Shown: positions 1 to 12,550, counted from the first letter of the stretch. The stretch: DNA of 64,000 nucleotides from Torreya grandis (GCA_037957365.1 JARHVA010003638.1:1375001-1439000), one strand, 5' to 3'. Notes: a model not told the origin generated them from the sequence alone. Translations and numbers: made by a program.

Positions 1-440
1 TTATCTGATGTTATTTATGATGTATGCCATGAAATTTATTAGTAATTTTTAGCACACTATTTTGATATGGAATATTATGACTCATATTTTCACCTAGTTA
101 GTTTTCAATATTCATAGTTCTTTATAGAATTTGTGATGCATTAATTGTATTTTGTTAGTATGTCTCTCTTTTCTATCTTTGCACTTTTATTTTTACACAT
201 GCTTTACAAATATCATTTATGTACATGTTTAATTTCACTTCTTTAATTATATTTCATTTACACCTTTAAAAAATTATTTTCCCCTATTTTGGGATGGTTT
301 TTCCTTGCATTCATGGCTTGTGCTAGCTTATTTACTTAATATTATGGTTATTTATGTGACATGGTTATTTTACCACACCCAACACTTTCATATTTCCCTT
401 GTGATCAGATACAAAACATACTCATCATTATACCATTTGT

Positions 441-443
<3 letters not shown>
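1..443. other. Unassigned AT-rich DNA
   Basis: No coding similarity, terminal repeat or RNA gene was recognised. The short open frame running into the TA repeat is a consequence of the repeat itself. Confidence 0.5.

Positions 444-502
<59 letters not shown>
444..502. repeat. (AT)n microsatellite
   Basis: About 29 uninterrupted AT dinucleotides. Length polymorphism and sequencing or assembly slippage are likely here. Confidence 0.97.
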
Positions 503-504
<2 letters not shown>

Positions 505-1922
505 GATCTTCATTTATCCCTCACATATCCTCTATTTTAAATACATGAATAAGGCTAGTTTTTAGATTGCACACTTACTTATGGGCAAGTTTGAGAATGT
601 TTTGGATGACATAGTCTTTTGGTACTTCTCTCTTGTAATCAATGTGTAAGATTTATAGTTATTTGTTACTTATATCACTCATGATTTGTATTCCAAATCC
701 ATACAGAAGAAGAATACAAAAATATATAAAAAATTGAAAGCTAAATCATAAAATAAACAAAAAATAATGATTAAAAGGCAATTACAAAATCAAAACTCAA
801 AATCACACAAAAAAACATGATTATTGTTTGGCACATCTCCTATCATAGTTGAATTTCAAACTCCATACTTGGATTAATTATAGATCCAAGGTTTATTGGG
901 GTGTGATAGGCCAATAGACTGGGGTAGGAGGTCTCATACTCTCAAAAATATATAGTGCCACCTACTTTCTCATACAATTACCCATTCTTCTCAATAGACC
1001 GATGACTTTGTAAGGGGTTGTAAGTAATAAGGAACATGTTGTGTGAAGGTAGGCCTATTTTAATTTTATAGCATATATTACCTTTATGGGTGATCTATGT
1101 ACTTCACTTGTTATTCCAAGCTTCACATATACCAGCTAGAATATCTTAGGTCTTTACTTTTTCAACAATTCTTAGTATAGGGACATTTACTTAAGTATGT
1201 CACATTTCTACTAAGGACTGTTATGCCATCTATATAATTTTTTCCATTCCTTTTATTCATCATATTACCCTTGATATTTCCATTGATTAGTATCATTTAA
1301 TATTTGATCACACCTTATTAGTTTTCCTTTTGTGACTTGCTATGTAAGACCTTGGATAGGTCAAAGCCTTCCTCACAAAATATCCTTATTTACTTTAACA
1401 CACCTACATTTTTACACCTATTTGGTTTACCTTTTGTTATTTGTATTATAATACCTTAGATAGAACCAAGCCTTCCTAAGAAAATTTAATTAACATCCTA
1501 TAATAACTAAGTGTCATGCATTATTATAAACAATCATACTCTTTTACATCTAAAAATTAGCACAAACCCTAAGTTTAGTTAACTTCATCTCTCGTTTTCA
1601 CATCTCTTATATTTCATTTCATTTGAAATATATTTATTTGTATTCTTATATCACATTGGAATTTATTCCATTTTTACACATATTTATTTGTTCTCTTATA
1701 TATATATATATCTTTATTTTAATTTCATATTATTATTTGTACTCTTATCTTATATTGATATTTCTTCCATTTACATATATTTATTTTTGTTATTACATTG
1801 ATATTTTTGTTTGTGATCTTACATTGATATTTAATTCATTCTCATATCTTATCTTATATTGATATTTCTCTCATTATCATTTAAGTTGTCATTTTATTCA
1901 CTTTCAACATATTTTACAAAGT
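503..1922. other. Unassigned AT-rich DNA
   Basis: Pyrimidine-rich stretches on the + strand with many short runs of tattt or cattt. No domain, LTR boundary or RNA was recognised. Open frames in 1,620-2,150 consist of Tyr/Ile/Leu-rich low complexity and are not credible genes. Two near-repeats of a ccttcct...aaaat phrase (about 1,350-1,385 and 1,450-1,490) hint at an old local duplication. Confidence 0.4.
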
Positions 1923-1946
1923 GCCAATGCCAATGCCAATGCCAAC
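1923..1946. repeat. Four tandem GCCAAY hexamers
   Basis: Three copies of GCCAAT and one GCCAAC in head-to-tail array, giving four adjacent CCAA(T/C) elements. A TATATATA motif follows about 15 bp downstream, at about 1,961-1,968. This could be a decayed LTR promoter or simply a hexamer microsatellite. Confidence 0.7.
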
Positions 1947-1976
1947 AAACTCTATCTCTATATATAGACTATGTGT

Positions 1977-1987
1977 GGGGGGGGGGA

Positions 1988-2056
<69 letters not shown>

Positions 2057-2071
2057 TGGGGCGGGGGGGGG
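1977..2071. repeat. Compound microsatellite: G-run, (TG)n, (TA)n, G-run
   Basis: A 10-base G run (1,977-1,986) is followed by about 15 TG units (1,989-2,019), about 18 TA units (to 2,054), then a second G-rich run with one C (2,058-2,071). Alternating TG/TA DNA bracketed by G runs is prone to Z-form and slippage. Confidence 0.95.
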
Positions 2072-2118
2072 ACACACTCTAACATCTCAATAGTCAAAAC
2101 TATCTACTCAGGGTGTGG

Positions 2119-2177
2119 CCTCCCCCTCCCTCTCCTCCTCCCCCTCTAATATATAGGGATAGGGATAGGGGTTGGGG
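2119..2177. repeat. Polypyrimidine tract followed by G-quadruplex motif
   Basis: 2,119-2,146 is an uninterrupted C/T tract with several CCC or CCCCC runs, so the minus strand is a G/A tract that could be a retroelement polypurine tract. 2,156-2,177 on the + strand has four G runs (3, 3, 4, 4) with loops of 3, 3 and 2 bases, a canonical quadruplex pattern. Confidence 0.75.
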
Positions 2178-5100
2178 TTATCTATATTATATGATATGGG
2201 TGATCCTCATCCATATCTATAGAGAGACTCTCAAATAGATACATAGGATCCAATAATGAATAGAGGCATGGTCATAACCTCTAGCTTATCCCAATTACAT
2301 TACAATAAGGCCTCAACTCCTCAAGTCAAGTATATGTCCAACCCCTGATATAACAATCAAAATCATCACTAAACCAAAATGGATGTCCAACCTCTAATAT
2401 AATTTATTGACTAGAATCCTAGGGAATCTTATTTGCTTCATTCTATTCTCACTAGTAGACTTCTTGAGATATTCAATGATCGAAATAATTGGTTAAATCC
2501 TCAAAAACTATCTAATCAAAACTCATTGAAAGTTTCTTTTTGTAAATTAAATACATTTGAATTTTTAGATTATTTACATCATCCTTATTTAAATTATAAT
2601 AAAATATTAGCTTCTTACATGAAAATGATTCATAATAAAATAAGAATCTTATATATGGACAATTATTTAATCTTATTCTCATCCATAACAATATATTTTC
2701 TTGGTCTATTAAACATATTCAATTAGAGAAAGAAACTATTTCATTGAGCTACCATCAACTATTAGACCAAAATATAGAGGTATGCCCCATCTATATATGT
2801 CTTGTATGGGGTGGTCAACCTCTCACCAAACCCAACCCAACTAGAGAGTTCCACCCCACTTTCTCTAGATGGGCACTGACATTGGTATTGGAGATACAAA
2901 TATATGAATAGGGTCATCTATTAAATATGTGTTATCTATTAGTAATTTTGTTTCACATTTTCATTTTATTTACTTATGATTATCATTATTTTTTACCATG
3001 AATTTTCTCACATTTACTAGAAAAGAATAACACATACATCATGCATTTTATCATAACATATAATAATCAACATGTGTTATATATAAAACATAAAACATCA
3101 ATAACATCAATAAATACATTTTATCATAGCATATATATCAATCACCACATATGATAGATAGAAAATAATCCATGCATGAGTCATCAATAATATATCTCTA
3201 TATATGGGGCTCAAAGTTTGATACAATACAACATGATACAATCATATGAAAAAATAAAACTCTAAGGCTGAGATCCATCATGAAGACATGCTACACTACC
3301 CATCAAAGCTTGTAACTACCCTCTTTAAATATTCTATAATAGCAACCACCTCTATGATCTCAAACCCTCCACCTATCGTTATAGGTTGGCCACCTAACCC
3401 TGTACCTATGTTAAATACCTATTTATATTCAAATGTGTGTCTCACTCCTCAGCCAAAAAATACCATACTCATAGTTCCCCATCACCAATTCTTAGTGTTA
3501 ATACTACTTGGGCTACATTTGATAGTCTTTGAAACTCTCAAGTTACCTCACCAACCAATCAAAACCAACTAGCATAAGCAGATGTTAAAGGCACCACATG
3601 ATCAATCATATGCATAGTACCATGCTAAGGTAGCACACCATCTTATATATCATGATGAGTTATCTCCAACATGGTATCTTATATCATATACTCCAACATA
3701 GTGTATACAAAAATCAAACCAAAAATCACATCAATTCCCACATACATATCTCAAAAAATGTACATATATCTATCATGTATCTTTATCTCAAATCAAAATA
3801 ATCACAAGACACCACATCTTACTCACCAATAGTTTATCAATTTATGTAGCCACCAAACACATCATATAATGCATATATCCATAGTGGAATAAAACTTCTA
3901 TATTGACAAGCTAAATCACCTATGTATGATGGGCTCCACTACAAATCCACCTCACAATATACCAACTCAATGCAGGTTACACAACTGAGTCTCCCTATAG
4001 TTAGGGATCAAACTAAAGTTACATTAGACCCTATATCTATCTTCATGGTCATTTTGGTGGTTGTGGTGTCATAATATCTAGTCCTATATCTCCTTATTTT
4101 CATCATCATCCTCATATAGGTACCTTAGCTCGATGGGGTCATATCATGAAAATTGATGTTGTTACCCCACCACCTCTTGTACCATGCCACTGTCTCAAAT
4201 GTAATACCCAATACATTAGAACTAATATATGTGCTATAAGATGTAAAAATACAAACTACCATAGTAAACAAGTTACTAGGTTTGGCTCCACCCACCACAC
4301 ATTATGTCTAGTGATCTTTAGGTGACCCTAAGCCTAAAAATTACATGGCCTTAACCACCAAGTATCTATCATGCCTTGATATGGATGCCAAATAATTTAC
4401 CCTTATGTGATAGTATGTAACACTAGGGAATGTGTTACACCACATTCCATGTGATCTTGTGTACACCTCCACACTTGCATTAAATAACCATCCACTACAT
4501 GTGGTAATCCTACACGTTGATACATTGGAAATCTCTCATTTATCTAGGAACTAAATAAAATAATGGGTCCCATAGTCATCTATCTATGTAATATAATATT
4601 ATAAAATTCATGTATCAACTTCACCTAGATAATAGACCCAAAGTCATATAATACACCCTACTCCAACACAAACTAACACAATGTAATAATATACAATGGG
4701 ACCTTCCCATCTGACCTATGACAAATCACATGATTTGTCACAAGTCCAATGATGGCCTTCTAGATATTTAAATGAACAACACATACACATCAAATAGGTG
4801 TAATTTCAAGCCTACCTATATATACTTATTAGATTTAGTCACCTATAAGGCTAAGTCTCATGTCTTATCATCTGTCTCTAGTGTATCACACACCATAGGC
4901 ATGCCTATATTAAACAATCCTAATAATACATGGAATTCCTCTAACATCATACCCACATCATTAGCATCACCATCCACCACCCATAGGAAAGTATTAATCA
5001 ATTATTCCCATCTTCATAAGGACATGGTAACCAACCCAACACTCAGAAAAATCTACTGCATCTCCATAATCCCACCAAATATTAAGGCCATAAATTATGT

Positions 5101-5279
5101 CTGATCTATTGCAGGCAACCTATCCAGTAGATCTGGTAACCACACCACATATGCTAATCTCCATAGAATTTTTTCCTTTGAAAAATATCAAACAAAAAAT
5201 AAATTATTAGATATCTATCCAAATGATAATCAAACATACTTTAAAAACTAAAAACATAAACAATTAATACACTTAGTTA
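2178..5279. other. Unassigned AT-rich DNA
   Basis: No recognisable domain on either strand. Open frames such as 2,433-2,726, 3,288-3,572 and 4,772-5,104 have no motif I recognise and no supporting context. The region reads like old repeat DNA, possibly with LTR material around 3.9-4.2 kb, but no terminal repeat pair or target duplication was found. Confidence 0.4.
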
Positions 5280-5760
5280 CTTTATCAACCTGCTTTTATT
5301 TTTATCCATCATTCCTAATAAGGTTGGCCATGTAATTAACTACATCAACGTTTTATTTTATATTAATAATTAGACCATGTATTCTATTACATCAAATAAT
5401 CTTACTTTCATACTAAGTGGCCATGTATTATACTAAATCAACCAATCCTTGTTTCTACTAGGTTAACCAGGTATAATTTTGTTGGCCACTTACCTTTACT
5501 ATGTTAGCTAAATGGTACATAGTTAACCACTTTATCACACTTTCAAATAGATTTAATATTAAATCAACCATCCTAATATCTAATGCCATCATCCTATAGG
5601 TACGTAGTCATCCACCATTATGCTTTAAAACACAATCAACCAACTCATACATAATCAACCAATACTCCATTCAACTAGGTCAACCAAATCTTATAACCTC
5701 AGCCACCTACCCATACCTTCCCTATTCAACTAAGTTGGCCAAGTTGACCTTGTTAAAAAT
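5280..5760. repeat. Highly diverged repeat with GGCCA / TCAACCA core
   Basis: The phrase (g)gttggccatgta...ttacta..tcaacca, or its remains, recurs about every 60-90 bp: for example ggttggccatgtaatt near 5,322, agaccatgtattctat near 5,372, gtggccatgtattata near 5,419, ttggccacttacc near 5,480 and aagttggccaagttgacc near 5,733. Conservation is too low to give a clean period. Confidence 0.45.
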
Positions 5761-7639
5761 GAATGCTTATTTTTAACTACCTTAAAATTAATTCCTTACA
5801 CATAATTTTTTCACTTTTTGAATAATACCCATTGTTTGTGATAATTTTTACACCATTGCTAATTTTTTTGGGCAAATTACACTACACTTATTTGTCCCAA
5901 CATATAATTTTCCTTAACTACTTCATTTTAATCCCAAAATGCTAAAAACTAGTATTAAATACACTTCATACGTTGATGACACTATCAATAACCATGATTT
6001 ATCCTCTAACCTATCCTTTAGTGCATCCACCTCCTCAAACTTGAACCATCACCGCTCTCTAGTAAACTAGAATATCCAAAACTCTAATATTCAATAATAA
6101 TAAATGAACAAAATTATTCTCTCTTTAATAGTAAAAATTTGAAAATTCTAAAGTTTTAATTATTTATTGATAAATTCTATATTTTGTTCAAAACTTTATT
6201 TCTGTAATCTCTTTTGACAAATCGAAAGAAGTTATAGAATCCTAAAAAATAGAAAAAATTGGTGTTAACCACATATTTTTGCAAAAAAATTACATTTTAT
6301 TTTATTTTCTAGGGTCGTCACTTATTCTACACACTACACATTGATTTCACCTACTTCTTATGAAACTATTATTCAACATTAATAAGGTAATTGAAGGTAC
6401 ACATTTATAAATTTACTTTCATTTAATTTTCAATTTATACTAAAATTTGTTAGCTTAATTTTGTGTGTTGCTATTTATTTATTGAATCACCATCCCATGT
6501 TACACTCACATGACATGTGATGGGATTCGAATGGGCCATATGTATACACAATATTTTTTAACTTGGTCATTTATTGACACTTTATCTCTTGTATAAACCT
6601 ATTGAGTTTCAATCTCTCTGAGTGTACAACTTAAAGGGTGCACTGGGAAAGGGGTGGGTAGACCATTGGTGCTTCACAATATTATTGGTTAATTATACCA
6701 TATATAAACCCACTATAAATCTCATTTATCTAACTCCCCAAAAAAACAAACACCACTTATTAAACTCCCTAAGCAATTTTCCTCTCAAATATCCTTAAAA
6801 TAAGCAAAAACCCATTTTCCCTACTAGGTCAACCATGGTCGACATAGTTTCAAAAGTTATGGTACACATTATAGAATTAGGTCAACCTTGGTAGACCTAA
6901 TTTGAGGCCTAACAATAACCTTTTTAAAATTGGATCATGATGGGATGACCTTATTAGTTAAAAACATAAAAGGTTTAGGACTTATACACCACTATAAATA
7001 TAACCTACATTTCAATCCTATTGTTGAATTCGTAACATACCCTAATTATTCCAAGAATCATAGAACCTATTTTTGATTTTATAGTCATTCCCACTTATAC
7101 TCACAACTCATTGGTCTCAAAACTATAAATTTACCTTGGTGTTTCATCTAAATTTTCATGTTAAACTGGGACCTTCAACCATCACCATTGGAAAGACCAC
7201 ATTAGTTTGAGAAAACTTCATATATAATACTTAGCATGAAAGTGGAGTCTTGACCTTCCTATTTTGCATTTGAAGCCTAGTTTGCTCAGCTATCTTAGCC
7301 TAATCCTAGAGGTCATCTCAATTTCAATGACATTATGGATTCTAAAACCTATCCCATTTTGATGATAAAGTCTAAATGATAAAGTTTCATATATAAAACT
7401 TGGCCCTGAAGTAGAGTCTTATTGAACTTATGCTCATTTGATAATCTTGCCTATTTTCTCTCTCAACTCCTTACATCCATTATGAGGGGTCACTTTGATT
7501 TTTATGCCCTCTCAACCTTTGATAACTATCCCATCTTATTAATCAGGCCCATGTGAGCATGTTTTGTGTTTTTCACTTTGCCTAAAAATGACTTCTTAAC
7601 CTCTATATTCCACTTGCAAAATATTACTTGGTTACGCAA
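5761..7639. other. Unassigned AT-rich DNA
   Basis: Nothing coding was recognised. Two more GGTCAACC-like phrases at about 6,825 and 6,880 (taggtcaaccatggtcgac; attaggtcaaccttgg) echo the repeat at 5.3-5.8 kb. Confidence 0.4.
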
Positions 7640-8560
7640 AAAAGTTATCAAATTCTCTGATTTGGGATTTTAAGCTCAAAATTATTTGCCTAGTTCTAAT
7701 CAAGCTTTCTAGGGGTGAATTTATATAAATTAAAAATCTTTAGTTCCCTATACCTAATTGGGATTTAAAATTCTGAATAGGACTTAGGGACATTCACCAT
7801 TTAAATCCTTTGCTAACTAAGACACATTATCTAATTAGGTCTACATGGGTGACCTCATGTAATTCCTTTCCTAATTGGGGTTTCAGGTCTGATTAGGACT
7901 TCATTAATTAGTGAGGACCTTCATAGTGGTATTCTAACTTTAAATCCTAACTAGGTCTAGAGAGTCACGTGGGGACAATCTTGTAGTGTTATTCAGAGAA
8001 AATTATCTGATTAGGTCTTCATAGGGAGAGGTTTGCATCATAGACCTATGTAGGATTAAAATCCTGACTAATGAAGGGGTCCATCAAAATTTTAGTTGTA
8101 ATCATGGATATATTCCATATTTAGGTCTTAGAGCATGCCAATGGGGGCTTTTAGTTTTATTCAAGATCAAAGTCCCACTTAGGTTAGTGTGTGTTCATTA
8201 AGTTTTTGTAGTCATGGGTCTAGTTATAATTGGGGGATGAAGTCTCGACTAGGTCGAGACTATCCCCCCATGATGTATATTTCAATTTATTTTGTGGGCC
8301 CTTCCCATTTATAAATTAAATTATATGTAGGCTTTGTGATTATGATTACAATGATGAGGATTTTACATGAAAAACATAATTCTAATCGAGGATCTAAACC
8401 CCAATTAGATAAAGGCCCCCCAAACTTGATTTTTCCCACCAAACTATAATTCAATCAAAAAAATTAATGCCTAACTAGGTCTGTATGACTTACTAAGTTG
8501 CCTTTTATTTCTAATCGAGACTTGAAACCCTGATTAGAACTAGGATTTTGAAATTTCAAA
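7640..8560. repeat. Diverged repeat field with CTAATTAGG(A/T)CT core
   Basis: About a dozen variants of a phrase such as cctaattggg.tttaaa..ctgattaggactt recur at roughly 60-90-bp spacing: near 7,680, 7,745, 7,830, 7,870, 7,945, 8,005, 8,050, 8,165, 8,225, 8,385, 8,470 and 8,510. The phrase appears in both polarities, as expected for a repeat with internal dyad symmetry. No family is recognised. Confidence 0.5.
8232..8268. repeat. Strong hairpin, 16 bp of stem
   Basis: GGGGGAT (8,232-8,238), a two-base bulge, AGTCTCGAC (8,241-8,249), loop TAG, GTCGAGACT (8,253-8,261), ATCCCCC (8,262-8,268). The 9-bp inner stem and 7-bp outer stem are both perfect. The stem keeps CpG dinucleotides, which are rare in the window. 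Confidence 0.85.
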
Positions 8561-8641
8561 AAATGTTTTCTCAATGACAGAAAGAATCCTAGGGTCCATT
8601 TTTCCATGTCAAGTCATTTATACTATTTGTCACTTTGGGAG

Positions 8642-8708
8642 GGAGTAACTTTTACTCCGAGAGTCATTTTTAGAAAATGCTTACACCACTAGAAATTTAT
8701 TTCTAGTG
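8642..8708. repeat. Two short hairpins
   Basis: GGAGTAA...TTACTCC (about 8,642-8,658) and CACTAGAAA...TTTCTAGTG (about 8,687-8,708) are perfect stems of 7 and 9 bp with short loops, lying 30 bp apart. Confidence 0.6.
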
Positions 8709-9916
8709 TGGATGTTTTGATCCTATAAATTTCACCCAATTTGACTTGAGTCAAAAGTTTCTCACATCTGGGTTTTGTATTTCTTGAACTTGAATAAGTC
8801 TACTAGGTGCCTTTTTAGACATCCTAACAATTTTTTAGTCGTAACTTGGTCCTCATAAACCCATTTTTAAAACCATAATATTTGTTATATATATGAATAT
8901 AATGTGGATGTCTTGATGCATTCAATTTTATGAAATTCCTATTGTATAATGATATTTTAATGTTTTAAGTTTATAAGTTGCCTATGGAGCTTTTGATTGT
9001 AAAAAGTAACTTGTCTTTTTGTTATTTTTGTAGGCTAAAATGGAACAAAAAAGAAAAGTGGTGGGATTGAAAAATTTAAGGACGTATTTTTGTGGGAAAT
9101 TTAGTGAATCAATAATTATAACTATAAGGATCTACACCCTCTTCATTTTTAAGGGTTGGATTTTTATTTCTCCAAAACACTTAGAGCTAATAACTTATTT
9201 TTTTTTAGTTTTTCAATCCCTCTTTTGTAACCCTATTATTATGCTAGCATAATTTTACTAGATTTATCATTATGAATTCTCCTTTTGATTTTCAAAATAG
9301 ATATTATGATTAATATAAGATAGTGAAATTTTATTTACAACCTATGCTTAAAATGGTGGTTGTGGCTTTCTTTTCATCATATGTTTCCCACTAAAGCTTA
9401 CATCAGTTCTGTTTGTGTTTATGCATTTTTTAATTAGACCAAAAACTAATTTGTGTGCTCACATGGTCAATAAATTTTGATTTATCTTCATTAATATAGG
9501 ATTTATCTCTTTCCCCCTTTCTTTTTTCATTTTTTTTATCAAATATGTTAATCTAGGGTTTAATTTGATAGCAATCTGTTGTGCATTCTTATCTCAAATT
9601 ATTATTATATTTCATTCCTATATTATTTCCACACTATTGAATGTATTAATTCAAGGGAAGAAACACCTAAAATTAACATTTTAAAATGTTTTTACCTCAA
9701 ACCCTAATTTCACACTTGGGCAAATATATGCATGCACTTCATCATTTTCAATTTCTTATTGAAACCCATTTGAACTATGCCCAAATCCATAATTATCATG
9801 TAATTTGTTTATATATTAGAAGACCGTTAAAATTAAGTTTTATTTTTCACACTAGGAGGCCACTTGAATTGGAATAGTCACAATGCAAAACTAAGCTAAG
9901 ATTAGTACACTGTAGC

Positions 9917-9919
<3 letters not shown>
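8709..9919. other. Unassigned AT-rich DNA
   Basis: Includes an open frame at 9,040-9,252 (70 residues, basic N-terminus then hydrophobic) and one at 9,686-9,877. Neither carries a recognisable motif, and codon content matches the surrounding AT-rich background. Confidence 0.4.

Positions 9920-9960
<41 letters not shown>
9920..9960. repeat. (TA)n microsatellite
   Basis: About 16 TA units followed by an interrupted tail (tatttatata). Confidence 0.95.
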
Positions 9961-10778
9961 GACTTTGGGGAGACCTACATCATTGGACTCCTTTCAAGAG
10001 AGGCTGAACATGATTCACCATATTAAGATCCTAACATTGGTGATTTGTGCCAAATGACATGTCAATAAAACCAATATAATAGCTCACAATTCTACTACAT
10101 TTGTATTTGAAATAGCCATTGCTTAGGGTTTGATTTGAAGGAAAGATAGCTTATCTTGTGAGAAGTCTTAGATGCAAGTATTAATATTTTATCCTAGAGA
10201 TTATTTAAACTAGTGTGATCTTTAAAAATCCACAACAATCTCTAATAATGCAACATCGACTAAGGGGATGATTTATACTGGACATGTTCACTAAAAGGTA
10301 AGTATCTCTAAATTTTATTATTTCATTTGATAAATAAATATTACACAAATTAATAGGTTTGAATGTATAACTCCTTGCTTAGATTACCTCTACAATTACA
10401 CTTAGTGTAGAAATATAATTTTATTGGCTTTTAATCTTCCACCTTAGGTGATCTATGCCCCCATTTGCCTACCATGATCCCTTGTTTGTTTTATTTATTT
10501 TAAACCATCACCCTTTTATTTTATAAGTTTTGATAACACTAGATTATATTTCATTTTATGCATTGGATATATGCACAAAGTTGGTGGACAAAAAATATGA
10601 CACAATGAAAAATACAAAGCATTTTCTGTAAAAAATGTATGCCCTTTTAAAAAAAAACCAATTCAGAATAGGAAAGGGTTGGTCCCAACCCTAAAGGGCA
10701 TATTAAATTTATAGCTGAAAGGGTCTATGTCTTTTGCAGTCTAAAGAGAATACACCTTTTATAAAGGGTATACGCCTT

Positions 10779-10870
10779 TTGGACTGTAAATGTTTTTGCC
10801 ATGTTTGGTGTTTTGTAAGGATATTTGGACTGTAAATTGTTTTGCCATGTTTGGTGTTTTTCAAAGATAT
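10779..10870. repeat. 46-bp tandem duplication in left arm
   Basis: Two head-to-tail copies, 10,779-10,824 and 10,825-10,870, each starting ttggactgtaaat and containing gccatgtttggtgtttt. They differ at only a few positions. The right arm retains one recognisable copy. Confidence 0.85.
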
Positions 10871-10968
10871 ATTTAGTAAAATAAATGTTAAGTATAATTT
10901 TACATTTAATTTTATAATATTATAAAATTAAATGTAAACTTATACTTTAAATTTATTATACTAAATAT
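10869..10968. repeat. 100-bp near-perfect inverted repeat (hairpin)
   Basis: The two 50-nt halves are reverse complements with only a few mismatches. The central 38 bp (10,900-10,937) are a perfect palindrome centred between 10,918 and 10,919. A related hairpin lies in the right arm at 22,151-22,219, so the hairpin belongs to the arm rather than being a late insertion. Confidence 0.9.
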
Positions 10969-11270
10969 AACAAATTAGGGCCACTTAACATCTTCTAAAA
11001 TTGATTACAGAGTTATAGGAGTTACCATTTAGAAGTTACTTTTTCAAATTCCATTCCAGTCAATACTTAGTTTTTATAATTTCAGGATCAAAATATAGAA
11101 TGAGAAACAAGGTTTCAAATCATGTTACATATGTAATATCTCTATACCATTGAGGATTACATGTTTGTTTTACCTACTTAAGTATTCCCTATCTACTTTA
11201 TCTAATTGAGTATGCTCAACCTGATTAAATAACTTAGCCATAGCTTGATCTCAAGGAGTATGCCCTACCT

Positions 11271-12334
11271 AAATACACAAGCCATATCTTGATATTTACT
11301 ATTCCCTATTGGTGTCAAATTAAGTGCTCCACTTATTCAACCTAGTCTACTTCAAGGTTATCTAGAAACTTGCTTGCATTAGGTCTCTTTCTAACCATAA
11401 ATTATCTCTTGGTCTATCACAAAAGGTATTCTGAGTATTGGTATTGAAAGACTAATGACCTTATTATTTATTATTATATCTTGACTTTTTAGCCTCTGTA
11501 TTCAGATCAAAAGACACTTTTAATGACTTAAAATAGGGTACTCAGTCCCAAGATATTAATCTAACTTCAAGTAAAACCCTTCTTTGACTCCTAAAGCACT
11601 CAATTGTACATTCTCTCTTTTTTGAATAATATTATGAGGGTTTTACCAATTATTTGACTCAAGATTCTTAGTGCATGAAGAACTTCAACTCAAAACTCAG
11701 ATGACAACAACTCTACCCTTTATAGGCCTATTAGGCCAAATTCTACCTCTTAAAGACTTGATACAAAGAGATCTACAACTACCTTGTTTTTTGGACTCAT
11801 TCAATTCAAAAACTCAATGAAAATATCAAGACAATGATACAAGACTCATAGGTGTCTTTACACAATCTCAAAACACCAATTAGATCACCAAAGTACCTAA
11901 GAAGTTGACTAAGTCCTACACACTATTATAGTATTGTGTATAGGTGTGTTTTGTCTTAAAAAGGTGTTATTAATTTAATATCATCAAAGGATTATTATAA
12001 AGATTTATTAAGATGGTAAGAGACTATCTCTAAGGATAAGAAACCAATTTCCTTTATTGCTTTCTTAAGAATTAGAATTCAATGGAAACTGTACTCTTTA
12101 GGTTTGGATGGCCTAATCTGCTTACTTGGAAGGATATTGACTTAGCTTAACTGTCAAATGATTTGAATCACTTTAATTTTGAGTATTAAATAATGTTTAC
12201 ATAATAACATTGGACCTTCACAAGAGGTTTATGCTCAATCAAAAAAGTTGGAGATGTATTATACTTGGAGTTTTCTATATTTACCTTGGAATCTTCATAA
12301 CAACCTTGTTCTCAACTTAGAAAATGAACTTTAA
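11271..12334. other. Unassigned DNA between left arm and block A
   Basis: No coding similarity. In the right arm the equivalent of block A directly abuts the arm, so this ~1 kb is extra DNA on the left or was lost on the right. Confidence 0.4.
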
Positions 12335-12550
12335 TTAATGGGTCTATCAATATGCATAAATGAATAGCCTAAAGAATGTAACCTATAACATATATATGGT
12401 AATCATACAGTCATTCATACATTGCATCTACCACATACATGGTACTACATGTAGGTATTCAATCACTCATACATGACATCTTCTTGTGGTCATGATATGG
12501 TCACTCATATTAGACATGAATCTAAATAATAAACCTAATGAACTCCTTTT
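12335..12550 (+). repeat. Block A, copy 1
   Basis: Begins near ggtctatcaatatgcataaa and contains gtcattcatacattgcatc, ggtactacatgtaggta and cactcatacatgacat. Second direct copy at 13,690-13,935, inverted copy at 21,620-21,885, end fragment at 20,740-20,800. Confidence 0.85.

Larger units (their letters stand above)
10750..11270 (+). repeat. Left inverted arm
   Basis: Pairs with the reverse complement of 21,900-22,250 and, through the ataaagggtatacgcc phrase, with 22,955-23,075. It carries a 46-bp tandem duplication and a 100-bp hairpin. The pairing ends near 11,270 with variants of gagtatgccctacc. Confidence 0.75.

Noticed and set aside
305..565. 86-residue open frame
   Set aside because: Half of it is the (TA)n microsatellite; no motif, no supporting context.
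1623..2149. Two open frames
   Set aside because: Low-complexity Tyr/Ile/Leu and microsatellite translation; not credible genes.
3288..5104. Open frames of 94 and 110 residues as genes
   Set aside because: No recognisable motif, no neighbouring signals, and composition like the surrounding non-coding DNA.
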